This document shows, in pieces, positions 46,504-55,792 of a DNA stretch of 64,000 bases. The stretch is from the NCBI RefSeq assembly GCF_050510895.1, contig NZ_JBNINT010000001.1:2356001-2420000 (forward strand). Reading direction: 5' to 3'. The notes below the pieces were generated by a model. It did not search any database. It saw nothing but the letters and a program-made list of their open reading frames with translations, and was not told the DNA's origin. The first letter of the stretch is position 1. Every line of letters starts with the position of its first letter. Made by a program: the position numbers and the translations under genes. Source of the stretch: Pannonibacter phragmitetus_B. Lineage in GTDB: Bacteria > Pseudomonadota > Alphaproteobacteria > Rhizobiales > Stappiaceae.

Positions 46504-48785
46504 GTGGATGGCGCAATCCGGGCTATGGCTCGCAGCATGGGAAACGAGCTGATTCCACCTAGCGGCATTGAAGGCGTCAACCTGCGCGAAGCGCTGGAAG
46601 AACGGTACCTTGCCTATGCCCTCTCCACCATCATGCACCGGGCGCTGCCCGATGTGCGCGACGGCCTGAAACCGGTTCACCGGCGCCTGCTCTACGCCAT
46701 GCGCCTTCTGAAGCTGGACCCCGGTGCCGGCTTCAAGAAATGTGCCCGCGTGGTCGGCGACGTGATCGGTAAGTATCACCCGCATGGCGATCAGGCGGTC
46801 TATGACGCCCTCGTGCGCCTTGCCCAGGATTTCGCGCAGCGCTATCCGCTGATCGAAGGCCAGGGCAACTTCGGCAACATCGACGGCGATAACGCAGCGG
46901 CGATGCGTTACACCGAAGCGCGCCTGACCGACACGGCCAAGCGCCTGCTGGACGGGCTCGACGAGGATGCCGTCGATTTCCGCGAGACCTATGACGGCGA
47001 AGAGCGCGAGCCTCTGGTTCTGCCGGGTGGCTTCCCGAACCTGCTCGCCAATGGCTCTTCCGGCATTGCCGTCGGTATGGCGACGTCCATTCCGCCGCAC
47101 AATGCCCATGAGCTGTGCCTTGCCGCACAGCACCTGATCAAGCACCCGGAAGCCGAAACGCGGGATCTGCTGGCCTATCTCAAGGGCCCGGATTTCCCGA
47201 CTGGCGGCATTCTGGTTGACGATCCCAAGGGCCTGCTGGAGGCCTATGAGACGGGCCGTGGCAGTTTCCGCGTCCGCGCCCGCTGGGCGGTGGAAGATCT
47301 GGGGCGCGGCCAATGGGTGGTCGTCGTCACCGAGATCCCCTATCAGGTGCAGAAGTCGCGCCTGATCGAAAAGATCGCCGAGCTGCTGACTGCCCGCAAG
47401 CTGCCGCTGCTGGACGATGTACGCGACGAATCCGCCGAGGACGTGCGCGTCGTTCTGGTCCCACGCTCGCGCAATGTGGACCCTGCCCTTCTGATGGAAT
47501 CGCTGTTCAAGCTCAGCGAGCTTGAAACCCGCTTCCCGCTGAACCTCAACGTCCTGTCCATGGGCAAGGTGCCGATGGTGATGGGCCTGAAGCAGGTTCT
47601 GCGCGAGTGGCTGGATCACCGCAAGGAAGTGCTGGTGCGCCGCTCGCAGCACCGTCTGGCGCAGATCCTGCACCGGCTTGAGGTACTCGAAGGCTATCTG
47701 ATCGCCTATCTCAATCTCGACGAGGTGATCCGCATCATCCGCGAGGAGGATGAGCCGAAGGTGGAGCTGATGCGCACCTTCAGCCTCTCCGACGTTCAGG
47801 CGGAAGCCATCCTCAACATGCGCCTGCGCTCTTTGCGCAAGCTTGAGGAATGGAAATCCGCAAGGAGCACGAGAAGCTCAGCGCCGAGCGTGACTCAATC
47901 AATGCACTGCTCGATTCCGACGCCAAGCAGTGGGCGCATCTGGCCAAGGAAACGGCGGAAATCGCCAAGGCCTATGGCCCGGAAACCGAGATCGGCAAGC
48001 GCCGGACGGACGTGGCAGAAGCACCGGACCACGACATCGGCGACATCCAGCAGGCCATGATCGAGAAGGAGCCTGTCACGGTCATCATCTCGGAGAAGGG
48101 CTGGATCCGTGCGCTCAAGGGCCATCAGCAGGACCTTTCGACTGTCGCCTTCAAGCAGGGCGACAAGCTGAAGTTCTCGTTCCATGGCGAGACCACGGAC
48201 AAGATCCTGCTGCTAACCACCGCCGGCAAGTTCTTCACGCTCTCCGCTGCCACCCTGCCGGGCGGGCGCGGGCACGGGGAGCCGGTGCGCCTGATGGTGG
48301 ACATGGACGAGGGCCAGGACATTGTCTGCGCCTTCATCCACAAGCCGGGCCGCAAGCTGATGGTGATCAGTGACGAGGCGCGTGGCTTCATCGTGCCAGA
48401 AGCCGATGTCGTCGCCAACACGCGCAAGGGCAAGCAGGTGCTGAATGTCACCGCACCGAATGAGGCAGTGCTCTGTATCCCCGTCGAAGGTGATCAGGTT
48501 GCCATCATCGGCCAGAACCGCAAGCTGCTGGTCTTCCCGTTGGCGCAGGTGCCGGAAATGGGCCGTGGACGCGGTGTGCGTCTGCAGCGTTACCGGGATG
48601 GCAGTGTCGCCGATGCGGTGGTCTTCTCTGGCGAAACCGGCCTTGTCTGGATCGACAGTTCAGGCCGCAGCTTCAACCGCTCCATGGACGATCTCGCCGA
48701 CTGGCGCGGCGACCGGGGCCAGGCCGGCCGCCTGCCCCCCACCGGCTTCCCCCGCACCAACAAGTTCGGCACGGGCAAGCTCTGA
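46504..48785 (+). CDS. parC: DNA topoisomerase IV subunit A (frameshifted)
   Basis: Decatenates daughter chromosomes with ParE. The N-terminal breakage domain has ALPDVRDGLKPVHRRLLYAM and the active Tyr in NAAAMRYTEARLTD. The first part ends at about 47850, where the frame is lost in AA at 47849-47850; one added A gives LRKLEEMEIRKEHEKLSAER and the complete beta-propeller-like C-terminus to KFGTGKL, 760 residues. The helix normally bearing the quinolone-contact Ser reads YHPHGDQAVYDALVRLAQ, with Gln instead. The GTG start at 46504 is uncertain; ATG 46525 and 46537 are alternatives. Confidence 0.94.
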
Positions 48786-48792
48786 AACAACA

Positions 48793-48820
48793 CGGGGAGA
48801 AGCTGCAAGGCTTCTCCCCG
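48793..48820 (+). terminator. Terminator-like hairpin after parC
   Basis: CGGGGAGAAGC (48793-48803) pairs perfectly with GCTTCTCCCCG (48810-48820) across a 6-base loop, 8 bases after the parC stop. The following AAGCGTTTCA is a weak T-run. Confidence 0.65.
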
Positions 48821-48860
48821 AAGCGTTTCAACCCCTTCCAACATCACGGCCACACACTCC

Positions 48861-48997
48861 GTCATGCCATGACTTGATCATGGCATCCATTCCAGTGCCC
48901 AGCCACGGATAAAGACCCTCCGCATCGCGACGGAATGACAGCTAGAGCAAGCTGAAATGGAACGGCAGGGATCCCATGATCAAGTCATGGGATGACG
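48861..48997. repeat. Paired palindromic repeats facing each other (copies 2 and 3)
   Basis: Copy 2 at 48861-48888 has the core GCCATGACTTGATCATGGC. Copy 3 at 48971-48997 has the core CCCATGATCAAGTCATGGG and reads as the reverse complement of the same repeat, with matching GTCAT and ATCC flanks. The 82 bases between them are not shared with copy 1. The pair could fold as one long hairpin in RNA or be an element with inverted ends. Confidence 0.65.
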
Positions 48998-49198
48998 GAT
49001 ACGGTGTAGTCCGTCACAGGTGGCGGCATCTTGCGCATGATCGTGCCGCTATGAGTTTCACCCACAACATATCCACAGCCTGCCAACAGCTCTTTCACAA
49101 GCTGCCAACAGGCTTGGACACAGGGTTTTCCATAAGGTTTGCACAAGGCTGAAGCGTCAGCAGAGGCCATTCCCCCGCCAGCTCTCAGCTGCCCGCCC

Positions 49199-49675
49199 TC
49201 AGCTGCCAGACTTCAGCAGGCGGCCCTTTTCGCGGGCCCAGTCGCGGGCCTTCTCGGTCTCACGCTTGTCATGCAGCTTCTTGCCTCGGCCAAGGGCGAG
49301 CTCCAGCTTGGCCCGGCCCTGCTCGTTGAAGTAAATCTTCAACGGCACCAGCGTCTTGCCTTCCTTGGCCACAGCAGCTGCCAGCTTGGCGATTTGCCGC
49401 TTGTGCAGCAACAAGCGGCGCGGCCGGCGCGGCTCGTGGTTGAAGCGGTTCGCCTGGAGGTATTCCGGCAGATAAGAGTTATAGAGCCAGATCTGCCCGT
49501 CCTTTTCAGCGGCATAGGATTCCTGAATGTTGGCCTTGCCGCCGCGCAGGGCTTTCACTTCCGTGCCGCGCAGCTCGATGCCGACTTCCAGAACGTCTTC
49601 GATCTCGTAATTGAACCGCGCCTTCCTGTTGTCCGAAACAACCGTCCGGGCGGGGCCGCCAGACTTGGGCGCCAT
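49199..49675 (-). CDS. smpB: SsrA-binding protein SmpB
   Basis: Partner of tmRNA in rescuing stalled ribosomes. The 158-residue protein has DNRKARFNYEIEDVLEVGIE, TEVKALRGGKANIQESYAA and the basic tail ALGRGKKLHDKRETEKARDW. ATG 49675 has GGGAAG 8 bases before it and is preferred to GTG 49681. It follows dapA by 62 bases, a conserved neighbourhood. Confidence 0.96.
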   Translation of the reverse strand: MAPKSGGPARTVVSDNRKARFNYEIEDVLEVGIELRGTEVKALRGGKANIQESYAAEKDGQIWLYNSYLPEYLQANRFNHEPRRPRRLLLHKRQIAKLAAAVAKEGKTLVPLKIYFNEQGRAKLELALGRGKKLHDKRETEKARDWAREKGRLLKSGS

Positions 49676-49737
49676 GGTCACATCTTCCCTGCATGGACGC
49701 GGAAGGGCCTCATTCCGGCCCTCCCGGTCACTCTATT

Positions 49738-50616
49738 TCAGTTGATCAGACCCGCATGCACCATCGCGTCGCGGATCTGTGCCTGCGTCTCCGGTGAAAC
49801 CGGCACCAGCGGCAGGCGGACTTCGTTCTCGATCTTGCCAAGCAGAGACAGGGCGTACTTCACGCCCGTCGGATTCGGCTCAATGAACAGAGCATTGTGC
49901 AGCGGTCCGAGCCGGTCCTGAATGGCCAGCGCGGCGGCATAGTCACCGCGCAGCGTCGCAGCCTGGAACTCCGCACAAAGCTTCGGCGCCACATTGGCCG
50001 TCACCGAAATGCAGCCCTGCCCGCCATGGGCGTTGAAGCCAAGCGCCGTGATGTCCTCACCCGAAAGCTGGAGGAAATCCGGCCCGCAGGCCTTACGCTG
50101 CATGGTGACACGCGCCATGTTCGCCGTCGCGTCCTTCACACCCTTGATGTTGCGGCAGGTGCTGAACAGCTCTGCCATGGTCTCAGGCGTCATGTCGATG
50201 ACCGAACGGCCCGGGATATTGTACATGATGATGGGAATGCCCACCGCATCGTCAATCGCCCGGAAATGCGCCTTGAGGCCCGCCTGGTTCGGCTTGTTGT
50301 AGTAAGGCGTCACCACCAGCAGCGCATCTGCGCCAGCCTTTTCCGCGTGGCGGGCAAAATCGATCGCCTCGGTGGTGTTGTTGGAGCCAGCACCGGCAAT
50401 CACCGGAACGCGGCCTGCCGCCACCTCAATGCAAAGTTCAATGACGCGCTTGTGCTCATCATGGGTCAGCGTCGGGCTTTCGCCCGTAGTGCCCACCGGA
50501 ACGAGGCCGGAACTGCCCTCTTTGATCTGCCAGTCCACGAAATCCTGAAAGCGTTTCTCATCGACCGCGCCATTCCGGAACGGAGTGATCAGCGCTGGTA
50601 TCGATCCCTTGAACAT
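49738..50616 (-). CDS. dapA: 4-hydroxy-tetrahydrodipicolinate synthase
   Basis: Condenses pyruvate and aspartate semialdehyde in lysine and peptidoglycan precursor synthesis. The 292-residue protein has the start MFKGSIPALITPFRNGAVDE, VPVGTTGESPTLTHDEH, the catalytic Tyr in IIMYNIPGRSVIDMTPE and the Schiff-base Lys in NIKGVKDATANMARV. It is divergent from an alpha/beta hydrolase gene. Confidence 0.96.
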   Translation of the reverse strand: MFKGSIPALITPFRNGAVDEKRFQDFVDWQIKEGSSGLVPVGTTGESPTLTHDEHKRVIELCIEVAAGRVPVIAGAGSNNTTEAIDFARHAEKAGADALLVVTPYYNKPNQAGLKAHFRAIDDAVGIPIIMYNIPGRSVIDMTPETMAELFSTCRNIKGVKDATANMARVTMQRKACGPDFLQLSGEDITALGFNAHGGQGCISVTANVAPKLCAEFQAATLRGDYAAALAIQDRLGPLHNALFIEPNPTGVKYALSLLGKIENEVRLPLVPVSPETQAQIRDAMVHAGLIN

Positions 50617-50742
50617 TTTCAGAATTCCTTGTTGGACTTTGTTTTCCCGCAGATTTCAGGCGGGAATGGTCCGGCACAATAATGTGCAAGTTGCCTTGCG
50701 GCAATGGCTTAGACGGCATCAGATCACTTGCGTGCAGAAGCC

Positions 50743-50770
50743 TTGCACACCTGTTGCAGCGAGGTAGCAT
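50743..50770 (+). promoter_or_regulatory. Candidate promoter of the alpha/beta hydrolase gene
   Basis: TTGCAC at 50743-50748 and TAGCAT at 50765-50770 are 16 bases apart, about 73 bases before the start. Sequence match only. Confidence 0.3.
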
Positions 50771-50842
50771 AGCCAGACGTATGGCATCCGGAAATGGTGG
50801 TTGCAAACCGGCTGTAAGCGGCCGGGCAACCGGGGAGAAATC

Positions 50843-51724
50843 ATGAGCATTACGGCAGAAGACTTCTACTGGACGGCCGCCGATGGGCTAAGGCTTGCCG
50901 GATGCGTCTGGCATCCACCCGTTGAAGTTCCCGGCGCCGTGCCGCTGATCTGCCTGCCCGGCCTCAGCCGCAACACCCGGGACTTCGAGGATGTGGGACA
51001 CGCTCTCGCAAGGAACGGGCGTAAGGTCTTTGCGCTCGACTATCGTGGACGCGGGAGAAGCGATTGGGACGCGAACTGGGCCAACTACAGCCTGCCCGTT
51101 GAAGCCTCTGACATTGCGTTGTTTCTGGCCCAGGCTGCCCTGCCCCGCTTTGCCGTGCTCGGCACCTCCCGCGGCGGGCTGCATGCCATGATGATGGCAG
51201 CGCAGATCCCCAGCGAGGTCTTCTGTGCCGCAATCCTCAATGATGTTGGCCCGCGAATCGAGTTGAGTGCCTTGCTGGACATCCGTGACAGCATCGCCGC
51301 CCGCCGCAGCTACACAAGCTTCGGGGAGATGGCAGCGGTTCTTGAAGCAGCTCTTGCCCGCGATTTTCCGCAAGTTGACAGTGCGGGCTGGCTGAAATTC
51401 GCGCGGCAAGCCGGCAGACAGACCGAGGATGGCGTCGTTTTTGACCACGATCCGGCACTGGACAAGCCTATGGAATCCATTACCGCCGATACGCCCTGGC
51501 CTGAACTCTGGCCCCTGTTCGCGCCCTTGCTGGACAGGCCAGTTCTCGTGCTCCGCGGCGCCAACTCCCGGCTGCTGACGCAGGAGACCCTGCAGGACAT
51601 GGCGGCAACCCATCCAGATCTCTCAAGCCTGACCATTCCGGACGAAGGCCACGCACCGCTCTTGTGGGACAGCCTCAGCCAAAGGGCGATTGAGGACTTT
51701 CTGCGAGCAAGGGTGGACGGTTGA
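50843..51724 (+). CDS. Alpha/beta hydrolase
   Basis: A 293-residue soluble hydrolase. The oxyanion region reads PLICLPGLSRNTRDFEDVGH, the nucleophile elbow is GTSRGGLHAMMMA with Ser, and the late His is in IPDEGHAPLLWDS. DYRGRGRSDWD is a typical turn before the elbow. Substrate unknown; resemblance to esterase or epoxide-hydrolase-like members is only at fold level. ATG 50843 has GGGGAG upstream. Confidence 0.9.
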   Translation: MSITAEDFYWTAADGLRLAGCVWHPPVEVPGAVPLICLPGLSRNTRDFEDVGHALARNGRKVFALDYRGRGRSDWDANWANYSLPVEASDIALFLAQAALPRFAVLGTSRGGLHAMMMAAQIPSEVFCAAILNDVGPRIELSALLDIRDSIAARRSYTSFGEMAAVLEAALARDFPQVDSAGWLKFARQAGRQTEDGVVFDHDPALDKPMESITADTPWPELWPLFAPLLDRPVLVLRGANSRLLTQETLQDMAATHPDLSSLTIPDEGHAPLLWDSLSQRAIEDFLRARVDG

Positions 51725-51889
51725 GCAGGCAGCTGCCGGCAAGAAGAGACCCACTTTAAACCAGCCAGGCCTCGAGAACCTCTAGCCCCGCAGGCCAGCA
51801 GCACCGTCATCTCTCAGCCAAAGGCAGGTGCTGAGCGCAGCCTACGCGGGGCTGGCATCTTGATTGCAGATCATTTTAAACAAAGAAAA

Positions 51890-51913
51890 ACCCCGCAGCT
51901 TTCGCTGCGGGGT
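51890..51913 (-). terminator. Rho-independent terminator after the porin gene
   Basis: On the minus strand ACCCCGCAGC and GCTGCGGGGT pair across a 4-base loop and are followed by TTTTCTTTG, about 25 bases after the stop. Confidence 0.92.
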
Positions 51914-51937
51914 CTCCATCAAATCCAGAGGATCTGA

Positions 51938-53071
51938 TTAGAACGTGCGCTGCACGCGGAACATGCCGAGGATGGAGTCCTTGGAAGCACCACCCTTGAA
52001 GTCGACGTTCTGGTACTCGAGCTCACCACCGAAGATGAGGCCGGAGACCGGCTCCCACACGAGGTTACCAGCAACGTTCCACTGAGTGCGGTCAGCTGCG
52101 GCGAACGGTGCGTCGAGCTTGCCGTAAGACGCGTCGATGCTCGTCGACCACTGCGAGGTCCAGTAGTGGGTTACGCCAGCAGCGACGTTCCAGCCCTTGG
52201 TGGTCTTGGTGGTGTTGCCATCGAACACAGCGTCAGCATAGGTGCTGAGGCTGTTACCGACGTAGCTGGTAGCGCCATCGGCGTACTGAGCCTGGAAGGT
52301 GATGGAGTCCTTGGCTGCGATCATCGGCAGCTTGAAGGTCACGCCAGCGCCGACTGCGTAGCCAACCTTGGTCTTGGACGAGGTGTTAGCGAGACGGGCT
52401 TCATGCAGAGCACCCATCAGCTGAGCGGAACCCCAACCCTGGTCGACGCGCAGGTTTGCGACGAGGTCCGGAGCGCGGTGACCAACGGTGCCAACCTGAC
52501 GGTAGGTGCCATCTTCAACCGACAGGGTAGCGCTGATGCCGTTGCCGAAAGCAGCGGTGTAGGCAGCAACCCAGGTCGAACCCTTGTCAGACCACACCTG
52601 GCTCTGCTTGTTGAAAGCGCCGCCGGTGAAGTAGTCGAAGAAGGACGTGGTACGGCCGAACGTGAAGTTGCCGAACTGGATGAACGCCTTGTCGAGGGTC
52701 GTACCCACGGACGAACCGGAGTCAGCCGTGAAGTAGGTGTCGATGTAAGCGCGAACCAGACCGTATTCGGTGTTGGTGCGGGCATCCAGACGGATGTAGG
52801 CACGAGCGCGGGTCGAGGTGCCAGCGTCGGTGCGGTCATCCCAGCTGTTGTTGCTGTCGCCGAAGTCGTTGAAGTAGAAGTCAGCGCGGACGCGGCCGCC
52901 GACGCGGAGGCAGGTCTCGGTGCCCGGGATGTAGAAGAAGCCCGTGCCGAATGCGTCGCAAACGCGAACGTAGTCGACCGGCTCCGGAGCGACCGGCAGA
53001 TCGGCAGCCTGGGCGCCGGTGGCAGCAGCAGCGGCAGCAGCCGCGCCGAGCAGAATGCTCTTAAGGTTCAT
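51938..53071 (-). CDS. Omp2-type outer-membrane porin
   Basis: General diffusion porin of the Brucella Omp2 family. The 377-residue precursor has a signal peptide (MNLKSILLGAAAAAAAATGA, cut near GAQAADLP), then the family signature VDYVRVCDAFGTGFFYIPGT and a paired Cys segment (TETCLRVGGRVRADFYF). Alternating hydrophobic strands run to a C-terminal Phe (GMFRVQRTF) as needed for Bam recognition. GGAGGT lies 6 bases before the ATG. A long leader of up to 470 bases precedes it. Confidence 0.95.
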   Translation of the reverse strand: MNLKSILLGAAAAAAAATGAQAADLPVAPEPVDYVRVCDAFGTGFFYIPGTETCLRVGGRVRADFYFNDFGDSNNSWDDRTDAGTSTRARAYIRLDARTNTEYGLVRAYIDTYFTADSGSSVGTTLDKAFIQFGNFTFGRTTSFFDYFTGGAFNKQSQVWSDKGSTWVAAYTAAFGNGISATLSVEDGTYRQVGTVGHRAPDLVANLRVDQGWGSAQLMGALHEARLANTSSKTKVGYAVGAGVTFKLPMIAAKDSITFQAQYADGATSYVGNSLSTYADAVFDGNTTKTTKGWNVAAGVTHYWTSQWSTSIDASYGKLDAPFAAADRTQWNVAGNLVWEPVSGLIFGGELEYQNVDFKGGASKDSILGMFRVQRTF

Positions 53072-53542
53072 TTTCTGACCTCCAAATCAGTCAATCAATG
53101 GTGTTCATCGTCGCTGCCCTCTTGGGCTACAATCGAATTCCACCGATCCCCGCGAATTGTTCTGACATTGCCACCGGCCGGAGGTATGAACATTCCTTGG
53201 ACGGCAATCCAGTGCGACCCGGAGGCCGCTCGCACAGTGACCATACCCATCCGCGTTTTTCGTTCAACCTAGAAACACCCTCTCACCCCGCCCCTGGGCC
53301 GCTTTCAAAATGCGGTGTTGCACGAAAGTCACGACTTTGGGGGTGTTCTTAAGATTTCCGTAACCAGTGAGGCCGGATCTGGGCGGAAAAACCCTTACGA
53401 ATCCGTTTCTTCCGGGATTAATCCGTAGCCGCGGCCCTGTTGAAAGAGTGTCTGGAAGACGGGATTCGGCGCGGCAGACCGGCAACAGCGGGCCATTTCC
53501 GCTATCTCTGACCGCAGGCCAAGTGCCGGAAATCTTCTTTAT
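53072..53542. other. Intergenic region upstream of the porin gene
   Basis: No convincing gene was found in 471 bases. It contains the porin ribosome-binding site (53078-53083) and presumably its promoter and a long leader; the rest is a single-copy stretch without clear hairpins. Long leaders of porin genes are common targets of small RNAs, which is only a possibility here. Confidence 0.45.
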
Positions 53543-55770
53543 TCAGTGCAGCCGGACGCTAATCCTGTCGCTCCGGCCATCCGCATCCACGACCGTGATG
53601 ACAGAATCGCCCGGACCATCGGGCGTCCAGGCGAGGCTCGTCATGAACTGACCTGTTCCGACAGGGCGGCCGTTGGCGAACCAGGCATATGGCCCGCGCC
53701 CGCCCTGGAGTTTCACCACCAGCGCCGCATTCTGGTCCGATGTAAGGCCAAGTTCGACCTCGGCACCATCGGGCGGATAGGCGATTCGCAGGCCACTGCC
53801 TTTCAAGGCTGCCTGTCGTCCTGCAGGACGGGCTGCCGCCGGCGTGCCGCTGTCCAGGGAGCGGACACGCGCTTCCTTCAGCGGCAGTGGCAAGCCGGCA
53901 TTGGCGCTCTGAAGCACACCGGCGGGAGGTTGCGGCAAGGGGATACGCTTGGCGCCCAGGCGCTGGAACACCTCGAAGAGAATCGGTGCGGCAGAATTGA
54001 TGCCTGTCATGCCCGGCACCGGCGTGCCATCCGGCCGTCCGGTCCATACGGCCACCACATGGCGGCCATCGAAACCGGCGGCCACCGCATCGCGGTAGCC
54101 ATAGGCGGTGCCGGTCTTGAAGGCGATCTCCCCTCGCCGCTCGAATCGGGACGCGGCACGCCGAGAAGAACATCGCCCACGTACCAGGCCGCAGCAGGTT
54201 CCAGCAGTGGCAATCCGGAAGGCCGGGCGGTGACCTTCATGTCAAAGCGCAGCGGCGCCGCCTTGCCACCATTGGCAAGGTCCGCATAGAGCGTTGCGAG
54301 GTCCTTGAGGCTGAGGCCGACGCCGCCAAGACCAATGGCGAGCCCCGGCGTGACGCCCGAGGGCAGAACAGGTTCGACGCCTGCACGGCGCATGCGCGCC
54401 GTCAGCTGCGCAGGCCCCACCGCATCCAGCAGCCGGACTGCGGGAATGTTGAGGGAGAGCTGCAAGGCCTCGCGTACGGTCACCGTGCCCTGAAACGACA
54501 TGTCAAAGTTTGTCGGTGTGTAACCGCCGATACGGACGGGCCGGTCCTCAATATAGCTTTCCGGGTGAGCGACGCCCTCCTCGAAGGCAAGTCCATATAT
54601 AAAAGGCTTCAGCGCCGAGCCGGGAGAACGTACGGCAGTGACCATGTCTACGTGCCCCTGACGGCTTTCCTCCTCAAGGCCCGGCGAGCCGACCCAGGCC
54701 AGAATCTCACCCGTGGTGTGGTCAGCCACAAGGGCTGCAGCAGAAAGGCGGGAACTGCCGCCCCGCACCTTCGAGGCCAGCAGCGCTTCAAGCGATTGCT
54801 GAAGAGTGCGGTCAAGGGTCAGGCGTTGCTCAAATGCCTGAGGATTGGCGCTCACCACCTGCCGGGTCAGGTGAGGGGCAATCATCGGCATGGCGCGGCG
54901 GACAGAAGGAACAGCTTCGCCCTTGGCCGCCGCCGCTTCTTCTTCATCCAGAACACCGGCCTGCACGGCCCTGTCGAGCACCCGGTCCCGCGCTGCACGG
55001 GCAGCCTCTGGTGACCGGTCCGGCCTGCGGGCTTCCGGCGCTTGCGGCAGAGCAACAAGCAGCGCGGCCTCTGCTGGCGTCAGGCGTCTGGGCTCCTTGC
55101 CGAACCAGACCAGGCTTGCCGCACGCACGCCTTCCAGATTGCCGCCGAAGGGCGCGCGCAGAAGATAAAGCAGGAGAATCTCGTCCTTGGAGAGATCGCG
55201 TTCCATGGCTAGCGCAGCCACCATCTGCTGATACTTGCCGGACAGGCTGCGTGTATCCGCCTCGCGGGCAAGACGCGCCGTCTGCATTGTCAGGGTCGAA
55301 CCGCCGGACACAATGCGCCCCGCAAACAGCATCTGGCCAAGAGAGCGGGTCAGCGCCAACAGATCAACGCCGCCGTGGTCACGGAAACGGCGGTCCTCGA
55401 AGGCGATGAGCATTCGTATGTAAAGAGGATCAACAGCGGCCACTTCCACAGGCAGGCGCCAGCGCTCGTCGGAGGCGGTAAAAGCACGCAGCAGATCGCC
55501 ATTGCGGTCGAGCACGGTCCGGGAAACGGACAGATCATCATATTGGCGGGCGGACGGCACTGCCGCCACGTCCAGAGCCACGCGCAAGGCCCCTGCCCCG
55601 GCTGCGGCAAGAATCATCGCGGCAACGCCCCCAAGCAGCAGAAGGCGGCGCCTGCTGCGCTTACGCAGCAGTTTCCTCTCCGGGCAGGAAGAGTCCTGCC
55701 CGGAAAGTTCAGATGTTTGAACCAGGTCGTCTTTGCCGCCGGTCATGACTGGCTCATCCCGTTCCAACAC
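53543..55770 (-). CDS. pbpC: Penicillin-binding protein 1C (frameshifted)
   Basis: Bifunctional peptidoglycan synthase. After a cytoplasmic basic tail and one membrane segment (RRRLLLLGGVAAMILAAAGA), the transglycosylase domain has IAFEDRRFRDHGGVD and SGGSTLTMQTARL. The transpeptidase Ser lies in RSPGSALKPFIYG and the KTG motif in FKTGTAYGYRDAV, which is out of frame. One added base in the run of four at 54130-54133 (minus-strand G) joins the parts as SSGEGEIAFKTGTAYGY, 742 residues. A C-terminal beta domain follows (DGPGDSVITVVDADGRSDRI). The GTG start at 55770 could be ATG 55746. It follows the alpha-2-macroglobulin gene by 22 bases, its usual partner. Confidence 0.94.
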
Positions 55771-55792
55771 GGCAAGGCATCAACCTGCCTGC

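Larger units (their letters stand above)
48786..49198. other. Intergenic region between parC and smpB, with terminator and repeats
   Basis: No gene was found in 413 bases between the converging parC and smpB genes. It holds a terminator at 48793-48820, two palindromic repeat copies facing each other at 48861-48888 and 48971-48997, and a stretch around 49070-49113 with TATCCACA and two copies of GCCAACAG. None of these implies a coding function. Confidence 0.6.

Noticed and set aside
49060..49140. Origin-like site with TATCCACA and two GCCAACAG copies
   Set aside because: A single weak DnaA-like match, no AT-rich unwinding region and a location between converging genes without dnaA, hemE or parAB nearby.
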